DNA from: Grammothele lineata
Taxonomy: Eukaryota; Basidiomycota; Agaricomycetes; Polyporales; Polyporaceae
Length of the DNA stretch: 64,000 bases
NCBI GenBank assembly: GCA_002150815.3
Contig: NDFF03000368.1
Location: 1-64,000, forward strand
Direction: 5' to 3'
Below, piece after piece: positions 53,715 to 64,000 of this stretch. A program made the translations under genes and the position numbers. Position 1 is the stretch's first letter; each line of letters starts with the position of its first letter. The notes beneath the pieces were generated by a model. The model did not search any database, was not told where the DNA came from, and was given only the letters and a program-made list of their open reading frames with translations.

Positions 53715-55996
53715 TACGGCTCCAGACGTTCAACAGTGCCCTCTCACCTTGTGCTCTGAGGCGCATACGGGAATGCGCTGGGTGGAGATCAAATATAGTG
53801 ATTGAAAGGATCTGAAAAGATGAGGCATCGAGACGAGACCGTAAGCTGGTTTCCAAAGCACTAGTAGAGCGCCAGCAGTGCATGAACAGAAGGCGAGCCG
53901 ATGAAACAGGTAAAGGATGAAACAAGGAAGATAGTAGGCATAAGCGAGATCAAGTGTATACAATCCGAGACAGCTGGAACGAGAAATCAACGCACGAAGT
54001 GGGATGTATGCGAGTATGTGAGCCTATCGCAGCGAAATGAATGCGGAACTGACAGCTACGGTAGACAATCGTAGAACTATCGTACAATATAATCTATCGA
54101 AAGAGAAGCCCAAGAATCCGCGGACGAAGTGCAATAATCGCAGGGAAGGGAAGACAGACGGAACAATGAGAATGGCAGTGTGAACGCCAATGCGCCTGCT
54201 AGAGACGTATGTCAGCACGCAGATCACCCTCCATATAGAGTACACCCACTGACCGCCGTCAAGTAGCCCACAAGCTCTTCAGAGCGCAAACCCAGTGAAC
54301 CGACTCCCCCACTCCCACCATATCACCTCGTAATCTTCGTCTTCTTGCCCGTTCTTACCCTGTCGTCTCTCATCTGCTTGTACCATCTTGAACGCCTGCC
54401 CTCCGCTGCACCCAATTCGCGCGCCCTCAACATGCTCTTTAGTGAAGTTCTTATTAGCCTTTGCCTTACCCCTACTCTTATCAACGGCGGCGTCGAGCGA
54501 GTGTGTGAGGCTCTGGCATGCACTCCATGCTGGGTGGCTGAAGCGGCGGGGTGCACGGAGGAAGATGCGGGTCGTGACATGGGTTCTGGCTACGCTCGGG
54601 TCTGGAGGTGGGGAAGGGAAGAGGATTGTAGAGGGGAGCGAAGAGAGGTTGTTTGAGACGTACCGAGATTTTCAAAATCGGGTGAGTTTCTCAAGAGCAG
54701 TTCTGACACAAGGCTGCGTGCTGCAACACGAGCAGCTTGCTCTTGAGCAGATAGGAGCGTGGCCAAAGGCGACACTTCCAACCGATCGATAACCAGGACC
54801 CAGTCGACGAGGGCCACATTCAACAGTTTCACCCTGAATACAAGTGTCACAGACGGGTGATTGTTGAGATCTATGAGGAATATGGTAAGGGTAGAAGCGG
54901 AGGGGGCGGGAAGACGAGCAGATAGTTTGGCGGTGGGGAACTCGCCTTCGAGGTGGGGACGCTTGAGAACGGGCTCTAGCGGATGAGGGGACAACGGCCT
55001 CTTGAGCGACAAAATGGGTTGGCCAGCAGGAGGCGGGGGCAGAGCGGGGGTGTTAGTGTGGCTGAAACCTGCGACTGAACGTGTGTGCACGGCCAAAAGA
55101 ATAAGAAAAGTGGTGTCGAGATCCGAGACAAGACAACGGAAGGTGTCGAGAAACTCTACGCATTCAGTAGAGGACCCATCGCCGGATTGACGAAACAATT
55201 GTAGGACCGGCCTGGCGAAGGGCCAATACTTCGATAACATGATACCACAGCGATACCAAAGACAGTACGTACCAGGGGACTTGATGCAGGCTGAAGAGCA
55301 TGTGGGCCAGGTACGTATGAGACAGCCAAGCAGCCATTGGGCATGAAACGGTCGGGGTGTCCAAGACTATCGTCGGGACAGTGAGCCAGTCCTGGGTCGT
55401 TAAGTTCAGTGCAAGCATCACGTTAGACCGGCGTGTGCGATGGGGCGAATCGACGACGGCTTCAACGAGGCAGGCGGGTCAAAGGAGGGTGTCGACCGCA
55501 TGATGGCCTTTATATATATGGGATGGGGAAGAAGGAGAGGAGGTCAGGAATTTCGAAACCAGTCGATCCGGCGGGCACCTGTGGGATTTGACAGCCGCTG
55601 AGTGCTGAGTGCTGAGCGCCTGTTCCGCAATAAATCAGGAACGGGATCTGGGAAAAGTTGCAGAGAAGCGGTCCAGCCATCCGAGGTCCAAGCTGTCTGA
55701 AAGTCCGGACATGGGCGCCGTCTCCCGGGTGCCTATAGCGCCCCGCCTTCCAAAGTTACCTAAGGTAGGGCCACATGGAGCCCACATGGTGCCGCGTGGC
55801 AAACCATGTGGCTCGGCTGGCCCGAGGAACGACTCCCAAAGCCGTGCGAGCGCCCGAGGGACGAGGGCTTGCGGCCGCCTCACGCTCGTGTCCCGCACCT
55901 GCACGCCATCGTCCTGTCGCGCCGCGGCCGCAGGTATACCGGGTACAGTCATCTACCGCTCATTGAAATATCCCCGGTCAATGAAACACTTGTCAG

Positions 55997-56849
55997 TATA
56001 GTGTTCTCGTTCTCGTATTCAATAGCGTGTGTTGAATTTTGTATGTTACGAAAAAGGCAATGTCATGGACCGAGCTTACATTATATGTTACGAACGGAGA
56101 CCTGCTATATTAGGCCTGACTAAGGAGAAGAGAACACTAATATAGGATGGCTGGCGCAACTCGCTCCCTGAGATCACCGAGCCCGAGGCAGCGCTCTTAG
56201 CCGACTTTTGAGCCATATACAAACAATCCCCAGCACGCAGCTCATCTCGCGCTGCGTGCCCCTGCGTAGGACTAGTGTCCTCACGCGAGGGGACTTATCA
56301 TTCCGCGCCCGCGCACATTGCGCGAGAATGACAGCAGGTTGTAGAAGCAGAGCTGGCGACGAAGTACAACAGGTGGTCAGTAGTTCAGTGCTGTAGGTGG
56401 ATTAAATTAGAGGCTCATATCACAAAGCATCGTGTAGTAACAGATTCGAACATGTGCACCAAAAAACAACTCCGGAGCAATGCTCTGGCTGAGCCATAGT
56501 GGCTTTCTCAGGGAAAAGTTACGGCAAAATATGATACCATGTTGTCGGGGCCAGGCAATGTAAGGACAATATTTCCGCTGTCTCAGGGAATGCAAACATG
56601 CATTAGAGGTCGTTGAAACGGCATTGAAAAGCGCTTTCGAACACATCCGCATGCAGGAAATTCTGACCACAGGGTGCGGAGCTAGGCTGCGCCAGCCGTC
56701 CTATATTAGTGTTCTCTTCTCCTTAGTCAGGCTTAATATAGCAGGTCTCCGTTTACAACATATGATGTAAGCTCGGTCCATGACATTGCCTTTTTCGTAA
56801 CGTACAAAATTCGACACACGCTATCAAATACGAGAACGAGAACACTATA
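55997..56849. mobile_element. 853-bp element with ~160-bp TIRs, TA-flanked
   Basis: Left arm 55,997-56,159 starts TATAGTGTTCTCGTTCTCG; right arm 56,689-56,849 ends with its reverse complement. TA at both borders fits a Tc1/mariner-type TA duplication. The arms are about 90% complementary by eye. The centre holds a tRNA-like module on the minus strand. No transposase. Confidence 0.8.
56443..56500 (-). repeat. tRNA-derived (SINE-like) module, diverged copy
   Basis: On the minus strand, A box TGGCTCAGCCAG and B box GTTCGAATC lie at tRNA-like spacing, and the D stem GCTC...GAGC still pairs. Flanking sequence (CCATGTTGTCGGGGCC, ~56,537) also resembles the foldback arm (CTATGTTGTATGGGCC, ~17,958). 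This copy and the one in the JmjC gene are therefore related beyond the tRNA part. The T stem does not pair well, so it is not a functional tRNA. Confidence 0.6.
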
Positions 56850-56898
56850 GGTGGATGGTTTAGGAGCCTGGGGCGGGACGAGCTTCTGCATAGGGTCG

Positions 56899-57797
56899 AG
56901 TATACCGTTCAGATTGTACAAAAAATCAAATCACATCCCGTGGGTGACGTTTCCCGCGGTTGCGGATGAGACGCCCGTGGCGGTCCAGACCTGGACCACG
57001 AAGTGCCCGCATGCTCGGCCCGGTGCATTTCCGGCTCCTGCTCCAGCAAGTGCCGGGCTCTGCCCACAACAGCGAAGTTCCTGCCTACCAAAAGCCGACG
57101 TTGCCTGCGATGACGAGCAGGCCCCGCCGTGGGCTTCAAAAATGATTCTTTGTTGAGTACTAATTACTAATGGAGGCATTGATATAAGCCTCCGTAGATT
57201 TCTTCTGAGCCTCAAGGGATCCTGTGAGTCCTCAACTAGTACTGCCCAAGCCCTGGTTGGATCTATGGCATCCTCAGGGCTCTATGACACGGCTCAGAGG
57301 GAGCGTAGCTCATCCAAACCGGTATTGTTCGATTTTTATACTGATATTATGACTTCCAGACAAATTCCCTTGGAAATGAGTGACATGGTAGTCCTAAGTA
57401 CTGTAGGGGCCTGGAAAGGCTCACAAACAGAGTTTCCGTTATCTTTTCTGGTGCAAGACCTCGCATATGTCCGTACATGCACCCTCAGTTGCGATTGTGC
57501 TCAGTGTCTATGCCTGAGACATCTTTTTCCCGATAGACGAAGCCGTCTGAGACCACAAGGGCGACTAGCGCCCATGGAAATGCCCCTGCGTCATCAGGCG
57601 GCTAGTCCGTAAACCCCAGATCAGGGTCTCGAGCTGCAACCGCGGGATACAAGTCGCGCCTCAGCTAACCTGTAACCACGGGAAAGAGCTGCAAACACGG
57701 GATAAGTGCAGTAAACGCGGGATATAAGCCCGCGGGGTGATGTTTACCTGGCGCGGGGTGTAATTTAATTTTTTGTACAATCTGAACGGTATAGTCG
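56899..57797. mobile_element. ~0.9 kb element with TATACCGTTCAG ends, TA-flanked
   Basis: Left end TATACCGTTCAGATTGTACA followed by AAAAAATC; right end (57,758-57,797) is the mirrored AATTTTTTGTACAATCTGAA continuing CGGTATA. TA borders both ends. Near the right end the word (A/T)AA(A/C)(A/C)(A/G)CGGGA(T/A)A recurs four or five times (57,640-57,730). No transposase is seen; probably a non-autonomous mariner-like element. It begins only 50 bases after the preceding element. Confidence 0.72.
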
Positions 57798-58537
57798 GGC
57801 TATCAAGCACGTCGCCTTCCTGTTCTCTATAGGTGTGATGATCAAACCAATTCCCGGCCCAACCCCGCGTGTGTACGATGAGACGTGCTAGAACGAGGCG
57901 GATGTCCGCGAGGTCGAGGAGAAGGGTCGCGCGAGAGGGGCAGCACGCACTGCATAGATTCGTTAGTCAGTTCTGCCAGAGCAAGGCTCGATCCCTTGCG
58001 CCGCCACGTGGCGCACTCACCCGCCCTTTGAATCGTGCGACGGCATTCCTCGGTGCGTCGCACTCCTCACAGGTGCTGGTTCACGCACGGTTTCCTCGCT
58101 TGCCTCACTGCGGCTGTTTTACGAATCTGATAGTCCCCCGACGCGAAGTTGAGAGAGTAGCCACTACAAGGAGCCTGCCACCCTCCTCTGTAAACCTGTC
58201 GGTGGGGATATGGGGCGGAGTGCCACGATAATTGCAGTCGCTCTGCCAAACCTCTAGCGGGGTCCAGATGGGAGGCGAGGGATTGCTCGTGCTCGTAGCA
58301 TTTCTTCGGATTTAGCAAGCATCCTGACTCGGAGGTCGGGATCTACCAAGGGTTGTCCCAGTTTTCGGTGTTAGTGGGTTCTGTGCATGCCCCTTCGCCT
58401 CATCTGATAATTTGATTGTCAGTGCTAGTTGCCTTCACGCGCGAAGCAGGATGACGGACCGTCAAGCTCGTGGCGGGCTTGGCAGTGCGAGCTCGTCTAC
58501 TGGCGAGCCACGAGATGTCGCGCGTAGGGCCAATGTG
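57798..58537. other. intergenic, nothing recognised
   Basis: Short reading frames only, on both strands, with no domain or exon pattern. Confidence 0.45.
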
Positions 58538-59001
58538 TTACTCGGTGTCACCTCCGATTGCGCCATTGAGCTGGTGCACAATTTCCGGTGGAAGGAAATG
58601 TTCGTAGACCTTCGACCGCCAATTTTCCGAGAGCGCATCTAAGAGCGCCAATCCAACGCAAGTTAAGACAATACAGCGCAGAGGAGGGAAACGAAACTTA
58701 CCAAGAATTTCCTCGGGGGATTTACCACTGAATTTCTCGGCGAAGCGGGTGCGCTTGGCCTCCGCGGTCAGCCTAGGGCGTTTAGCCGACTGAGTCTGCT
58801 TGGCGACAACCTGCAGCGGGTTAGCGGCCTGATCCTGCGAGTCGTCGCCGGTGTCGTCGGCGTCAGCATTCGGGTCGAGGTCAATCTCGGCGTCGGAGTC
58901 GTCAGCGGGCGTGGCCTTGTTGCGCTTTGCAGCAGCAGCGTCGACAGTGTCGGCGCGTGGTCGTTTGACGGTGGTAGAGCTAGTGGCGGGCATGGTGGGC
59001 A
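58538..59001 (-). CDS. short nuclear-type hypothetical protein
   Basis: Starts MPTMPATSSTTVKRPRAD (an in-frame upstream ATG also exists at 59,035). A clean intron, 58,701-58,639 (GTAAGT...CTTAG), joins SPEEIL to DALSENWRSKVYEHFLPP, and the stop is at about 58,538. That gives roughly 130 aa. The N-terminus is basic then acidic (DDSDAEIDLDPNADADD). The ENWRSKVYEHF segment resembles the start of fungal hAT/BED-type transposase regions (NW.S.VY.HF), but the zinc-binding part is missing. This may be a truncated transposon gene or an unrelated small protein. The exact splice makes expression plausible. Confidence 0.5.
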
Positions 59002-59035
59002 TGAAGCAGAAGAAATGAGAATGAGCACGGTGCAT

Positions 59036-60427
59036 CGAGAGAAAGCACTGGAGATGTACCTGCGGAAAGCCTCTAGGTATATATACAAACTCACAAATGC
59101 CCCTTGCGTCACACGCGCCGCACAGATCGACTCGAGCGCATCGCGATGGCGGTCTTGGGCCTCAGGTTGAGTTGGACTTGCGTTGCGAGCGGCGTGGGTC
59201 GTGGTACTGGGGTGCGCGCGCCGATAGCGTTCACAGCCGAGCGAAAATGGATGCATGCGAGGGGCAGCGGATCATGCGTCGCTCCGTCCCTAACGACCCG
59301 TGGGGTGCCCGGATGACGGCTCGAACCTGCTCTAGAGCCAGACGCGTGTCAGTTTAGACAATTTCCGAAACTCCCCCGAGACACGGCTCACCGTCCGTCT
59401 TCACAACCGTAGCTTCCAGAGCTCATTTGCATAGCAATAGACCCTGACAGGCCTCTGGCAAATTTGTTGACCCAGGTTAGACAAGAGGAGCACTAGAAAA
59501 CGAATTACTCACTTGCTATGAACGTCAGGCCATCTCGGCACGGTGTGAGGGCGTGTGGCGCGTGTGCCTCTTGTGAAGGTAGCGTCGGCAGAGAAGCCGC
59601 TGGTCTAATCGGACTTGAATGACCAGGCCGCGCGGTGTCGGGGAGCACGGAACCTGTCCGTGCTTTCTTAGATCGATCAATTGCCCATAACCGTTAGCAA
59701 AGGCAAGCGAGAGACAAAAAAAACTCACCATCAGCCACGACAGATCTGGAAGAGAGTGGAGAGTGTGAGGCGAAGGGGCGATGGAGGCGACAGCTCCTGC
59801 GGGCGCCAAACCAATGCTGTCAACATCCCACGCATAACGGTCACGTTATCCACGTGCCATGGCGCCTATCGTATCGTGAATGTGTCCGCGGCCACCTCTC
59901 GCTCCCTCTCACTCGCTTCAAGACCGCCAGGCTGAGAAAACACACAAGATCTTCAACCTCGACTACTGTGCATGCCGCTTTGGGCAGTGCACTACGGGAA
60001 GGTACGTTTTTTGATCGGAGGTCTCGCTTCGGCTGAACTGTCCGCGCGCGACTTTTCCCGCCCGAGCTCTCCGCACAAGCGATCGCCAGACATGACCTCT
60101 GCAAGGGTCCTTGGCAATTTTGCAATGCGGCAACTCGGACGCCGCTGCTATTCGCTCCGCACGATGCGGATTCACCCAACCCTGCGCGACACTCGGGAAC
60201 CGGGAACCGTTGCCGAGGCGGAGGTTGGGGCATAGGAAAATGCGCCTACAGTAAGCGAGATCATGTCTCACATGCTCGCGTCGTGCGACTCACAACGGAT
60301 CTTAGCAATTACTGGGTGCGCTTTCCCCAACAACGTCGCGAGCCCCAATATGTCTAGGTGTCGTCCCCTCCGCTCTTGAAACAACTCTCCTCACTCAGAG
60401 TTCCTCCCTCCCGCCTCTCTTAGCCCG
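59036..60427. other. 1.4 kb without an assignable gene
   Basis: No frame with recognisable motifs or consistent introns was found on either strand. Confidence 0.45.
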
Positions 60428-62068
60428 ATGAGCTCAACCGATCGTCCGTCTCGCTCTCTGCCGCCCCCTTCTCCCGGCGAGTATGATGTTGGCTATGCCA
60501 ATCTGTACATGCGCATGGACGAGTGGCATAACCCCGACGGAAGAAAATTCGTGTTCGTCACCCTGACCATTGATGGGTCGGACTCGTCTTTAACGGTGAG
60601 TACAACTTGTGTTCGATTGCACAGTGTGCTGATTTTCTCGTGCCGCAGCTTCTTATTCCTACTGCGGGCCCCCACAGCCTCAGCAAAGCCACCTGCAACG
60701 AGTGGATCGCTGCCATCCAAGCCCCTGACGTCACGCAAACAGGCATCAGCAACGGACAATGAGAGATGGTTCTCCATCTTCTCCTTGTCCTGTGTGCGTA
60801 TGCCCAGGCCCTCGACGGCGTCGATCTCGACGCTTATTATCATCTTATCGGGGAGTTGGTCGTCCTCGCGGCGTCCTGTGGCCCGCTTGAGTGCGCTGAT
60901 GGGCATTTGGCGGAGTTTCTGGACTTAGCATATGGGGAGCTACCTCCGGTGAGTTATTAAGCATTAGTCAACTCCCAATACTGACCACCTGAAAAGTGGG
61001 CCTTTTCTCCCGTCAACATCCCTCCCGCCTGCGTCAACACAACCCCCTTTGCCACCAGGCGCGAACTGTTACAACATTCTTGCCCGGTATTTTCTTTTTC
61101 CTTTCCTGTTCCTCAATGAGCGCAACCTCTGTACCATTCGGTCCCGCGGCGATTCAACATCGCTATTGTATGTACGACTCATCGTGACTCACTTGGAGTC
61201 ATCGTCTCGCGCCCCTGTCTCTATTGTCTAGGACTCTCTCGCAATCGTCCATAGCTATTGTCCTCATGTACTTATATAGCTTGGGTCTTCCTAAGGGTGT
61301 TCCTCAGTTTGACCTCCTTTTCCAATCGAGGCCTCTCTCCCCACAGAACCCCCGTGTGTCGCTCGCCCTCTACCACAGTGCTCAACTTCGCCTCTTCGGC
61401 GTACGTCCTCCCAGATTCCTCGACCCTCGACCGCGTGCGCACGACGTACATTCTATAAGCGTCCGCGCTGGCCTCGGCGTAACACGAACCTCCTGGCTCG
61501 CCCGCGGCCGAGATTCCCTCCGGCCCTCGGTGTTTCACTTTTCAGGCCCGCCGCAATGCCATCGCACCCTCCAAGAAGCTCATTGATTCCCTCCTCCGCG
61601 TTGTCGTGAACGCAAACGCCGCAAGCAGCAGCGCCAGCACCCCTCAACCGCCGCCGGAGGGGACAACGAGTTCCGTGCCCTCGTCATCGACAATGTGCAC
61701 AACGCTACTGCTACGGCTCGCGTCGCGCTCGCCAACAGTCTCGATCGTGGCCATGTTCGGGAGGAACTCGTGCGTCGAGGTGGCTGTGTTGCACACGTAG
61801 TTGATGTCGCCATGCGAGGGAGCCTCGCGTCCACCACTACTAATATTCCCAGTGGCGTGAGCGCGGAGCGCGCTGCATCCGCTCGCCCCCCCAGTGGCTG
61901 GATAGCGGCCTCGACTCGGACTGGGAGTACATCTCGGATGGGTCTATGCCATCGCTCGAGACAATCATGTCCAACTCGGACAACGAGGGGGATGTTTCGG
62001 AGGGGTCAATGCCATCGCTCGAGACAATCGCGTCCGATGATGAATGGCTGGAGTTCGATGATGAGTAG
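60428..62068 (+). CDS. hypothetical multi-exon gene with acidic C-terminus
   Basis: Starts MSSTDRPSRSLPPPSPGEYD at 60,428. A clean intron (60,596-60,648, GTGAGT...CGCAG) joins DSSLT to LLIPTAGPHSLSKATCNEW; this frame stops at 60,762. Downstream exon-like pieces include YHLIGELVVLAASCGPLEC (~60,840-60,900, ending at a GTGAGT donor), NILARYFLFPFLFLNERNL (~61,075-61,130), NAIAPSKKLIDSLLR (~61,555-61,600) and a final acidic stretch. That stretch contains a duplicated SDGSMPSLETI / SEGSMPSLETI block ending EFDDE at 62,068. Either one gene with several introns or a short gene plus remnants. No family recognised. Confidence 0.4.
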
Positions 62069-62533
62069 ATACATACAATAGCCTTGTCTACGTAGATCAT
62101 AATATCTCACTAATGAAAGAAATATCACCGCTCAGCAATACTCGATTCAGATCTTGATGTGTGATTAAAACACAGTGTGAACAATACAGCAAGCTGCTGT
62201 TGAGTGCGATAATTTATTCAACTATCTTACATACAGTAACACCCGCCGGCGCGACACCTGATACAGCATGAGCATGATACAATCGCGCTCGATAGGACAT
62301 GACAAATGTGTATGACAGCCAGTGATCTGTGACAGATACTCACCTCACGGACTCCGTGACCTAGAGCCGTGACTGAGCCACAGTGCAGTTGACCCGTGAC
62401 CTACAGATCGTGACCTGTAGGTCACAGATACGGATGAGTACGGGTCGAACCGGGGATCGATTCGAACCCATGCTCAGCCTTAGTACATCGCTGCGCGGCG
62501 CCAGCCAGCATCAAAAATTGCATCCGAGGGCTT
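62069..62533. other. intergenic with a short perfect hairpin
   Basis: GTGACCTACAG (62,397-62,407) and CTGTAGGTCAC (62,415-62,425) form an 11-bp stem with a 7-base loop, within a stretch where GTGAC recurs five times (62,357-62,425). Possibly the edge of an element. No gene. Confidence 0.4.
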
Positions 62534-64000
62534 ATGGACCAGGCCCATCACCAGCTGTTCATCTCGGCGGATGACACCCTACACGTCCTCGCAACACCCG
62601 CCATCCGCACCCGTCTCCAGAACCTGCTCCCCATGGCCAACCAGCACCAGGTTGGGCCCCCTCCTATGGTCACCCTGGACCTCACCGAGTGGGTGATTGT
62701 GGATGAAAACAGTGACCCGGTGAAAGGATGGTCCGACAACACCTCTAGCTCGTCCGACAGCCTCGCCGACGACTTTGTGATTGAATGGGGGGCTCCGCCC
62801 AACGCCCCTGTCGACACCCCAGCAGACTAGAGCGTCCTGGCCCCTGCTGCCAACAACTGGTATGACCCGACCAGTGGCCCTGCCACTTGAGTCCCCACGC
62901 TGATTCCCTACAACGTCGGGTCCCCACCCGCACCTGCTGCAGGCCGCTCGGCTACTGACTTGGACAAGGAGAACGTCGCCCCTAATGCCACAGAAGAGGA
63001 TAGCGACATAGAGGACCTCCCGCTGCTCGAGGATCTCCCACTTGTCGATGTCCGCAGACAGTCCATCGCCTGCATTGAGGACTTGGTCGAGGCTGCCATC
63101 GCACAAGCTGTAGACGAGGAACGTGCCCAGGAGGCTGGCCCGGTGCCCCTCACCGCTACCGTGCACGGTTCACCCAGCACACACATGGAGGTCGTCGATG
63201 TGCCTGACACCGTGGTCCACTACCATGCGCCTAGCAACCGTGCTGCGGCCACCAGCGCCCCGACCCCTCCGCCGTCCTCGCAGGCCTCCGACGACACCAT
63301 GGACGTCTCGTCACCTGTCAGCCTGCAAACCCCGCCTCAGAACGTGCCCTCACGACCCCATCCACCAGCGACCCCAATACGCCCTCATGCTGGTCGCGCT
63401 ACTCCGACTTCGTGCATGCCTGGCGTCTTCCCTAGCACCCGCACCCCCACTCCATGCCCGGTCGACGTCTCGGAAGCCCCCGCCCGGGCCTACACGCTCA
63501 CGCGGCTCACCATGGCCCCGGCCATCGAGTACACGAACTGCGGGCACTTAGACCTCGCCCTGGTCAACTCCGACGAGCAGCGCGCAGACCTGAACGCCCC
63601 TGCACGACTCTTCAGCACAGGAAGAGACGACCTTCACGTCCAGGCCCCAGTCTCAAACCAGTGGGCTGCCATTCACTACGTCAACGGCCGGGACGGCAGC
63701 TCGAGCTGCGTCTTCATCGACCTCGCCCTTGCCGAGCCATTCCTATGCGAGGTCACCCTCATCGGCCAGTACAATGAGGTCGTTCGCCTGATGCCCTAGT
63801 TGCCCCATGACCATCGGGCGGCAGCCTCACACCTGCTCCTCGATACCATCGGCATGTACTCAAACGCCCCCTGCACGGTCTGGACACCTCGCAGTCTGCA
63901 AGCCGGCGTCCCGTACTGACTGGCCCATGGCTGCGACCCCTCACTCTGCGCCATGTGGGCCCGTACGCACAACGGCCTCACCATCAGTGAAGTCGTCACC
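62534..64000 (+). pseudogene. long frame broken by four stop codons, runs off the window
   Basis: One frame is open from 62,534 to the window end except for TAG at 62,828-62,830, TGA at about 62,888, TAG at 63,797-63,799 and TGA at about 63,918. The amino-acid character continues across each stop. All four fit single C-to-T or G-to-A changes from CAG, CGA or TGG. Recognisable stretches are LVTLDLTEWVIVDENS-like (~62,670), DLDKENVAPNATEEDSDIED (~62,957), a Pro/Ser/Thr-rich linker (63,220-63,480) and a globular end HYVNGRDGSSSCVFIDLALA. I do not recognise the family. The gene's 3' end lies outside the window. No introns are needed, which hints at a retrocopy or transposon-borne gene. Confidence 0.6.

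Larger units (their letters stand above)
52660..55421 (-). pseudogene. run of minus-strand exon-like segments, unidentified host gene
   Basis: Read from right to left, consecutive minus-strand segments look coding. They are NLTTQDWLTVPTIVL and MAAWLSHTYLAHMLFSLHQ (55,421-55,270), LDTFRCLVSDLDTTFLILL (~55,150), LNVALVDWVLVIDRLEVS (~54,820-54,770), hydrophobic SYAYY/LPCFILYLFHRLA-like sequence (~53,940-53,890), LLWIAFTVIPPLVARLVL (~53,550) and, beyond the AAGAC-rich MITE, ALIPTTLYAHQIRRNDLH (~52,915-52,865). The hydrophobic runs suggest a membrane protein, possibly one gene broken by the MITE. I could not make a continuous spliced model and the family is unknown. Confidence 0.3.

Noticed and set aside
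62397..62425. Rho-independent-type terminator hairpin
   Set aside because: The 11-bp stem is perfect but has no T tract, and such terminators do not apply to a fungal nuclear genome.

Overview
The window is gene-poor, repeat-rich DNA from a filamentous basidiomycete, most likely an Agaricomycete. The evidence is short GT-AG introns of about 50-65 bases, three divergent KDZ (Kyakuja-Dileera-Zisupton) transposase genes with CxC2-type cysteine clusters, and a TET/JBP-type 2-oxoglutarate dioxygenase paired with one of them. The TET/JBP-KDZ association is known from mushroom-forming fungi. No ribosomal RNA, intact tRNA, CRISPR array or ordinary housekeeping gene cluster is visible.

Layout. (1) 1.05-14.04 kb is a ~13 kb KDZ element, here KDZ1, bounded by an 11-bp direct repeat. 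It carries the transposase (-), a divergent TET/JBP gene (+), a small basic protein (+), a weakly supported minus-strand gene, and a long gene (+) with a pentapeptide-repeat region. (2) 14.4-15.6 kb is a decayed CSL/CBF1-like transcription factor. 16.3-19.8 kb (-) is a JmjC-domain gene interrupted inside a coding exon by a 929-bp foldback element with a 7-bp target duplication. (3) 19.8-25.6 kb is mostly unassigned, apart from an acidic C-terminal gene fragment and the first copy of an ~870-bp terminal-inverted-repeat element. (4) 25.65-27.05 kb (-) is the RNase H end of a non-LTR retrotransposon.

(5) 27.8-51.5 kb looks like a second KDZ gene set (KDZ2: transposase, divergent ~750-aa partner, then a third gene). 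A third KDZ element (KDZ3, 37.26-50.10 kb) has inserted into that third gene. KDZ3 is bounded by TTCAGTTAAG inverted ends and by two arrays of the palindromic word ATCTAGAT. It carries its own transposase, a homologue of the KDZ2 partner, and two more genes. (6) 50.6-57.8 kb is a cluster of non-autonomous elements: a GGATAATC-rich MITE, the second copy of the ~870-bp element, an AAGAC-rich MITE, and two TA-flanked elements. One of the TA-flanked elements holds a tRNA-like module shared with the foldback in the JmjC gene. (7) 58.5-64 kb has short unassigned genes and, at the right edge, a long reading frame broken by four stop codons.

How the genes may work together. Each KDZ unit repeats one plan: a transposase on the minus strand, a head-to-head partner across a putative two-way promoter, then one or two further plus-strand genes. 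In KDZ1 the partner is a DNA-base dioxygenase. In KDZ2 and KDZ3 it is an uncharacterised conserved protein. This suggests interchangeable accessory modules. Gene boundaries and splice sites come from reading the sequence by eye; exon ends should be taken as approximate unless a splice is described.
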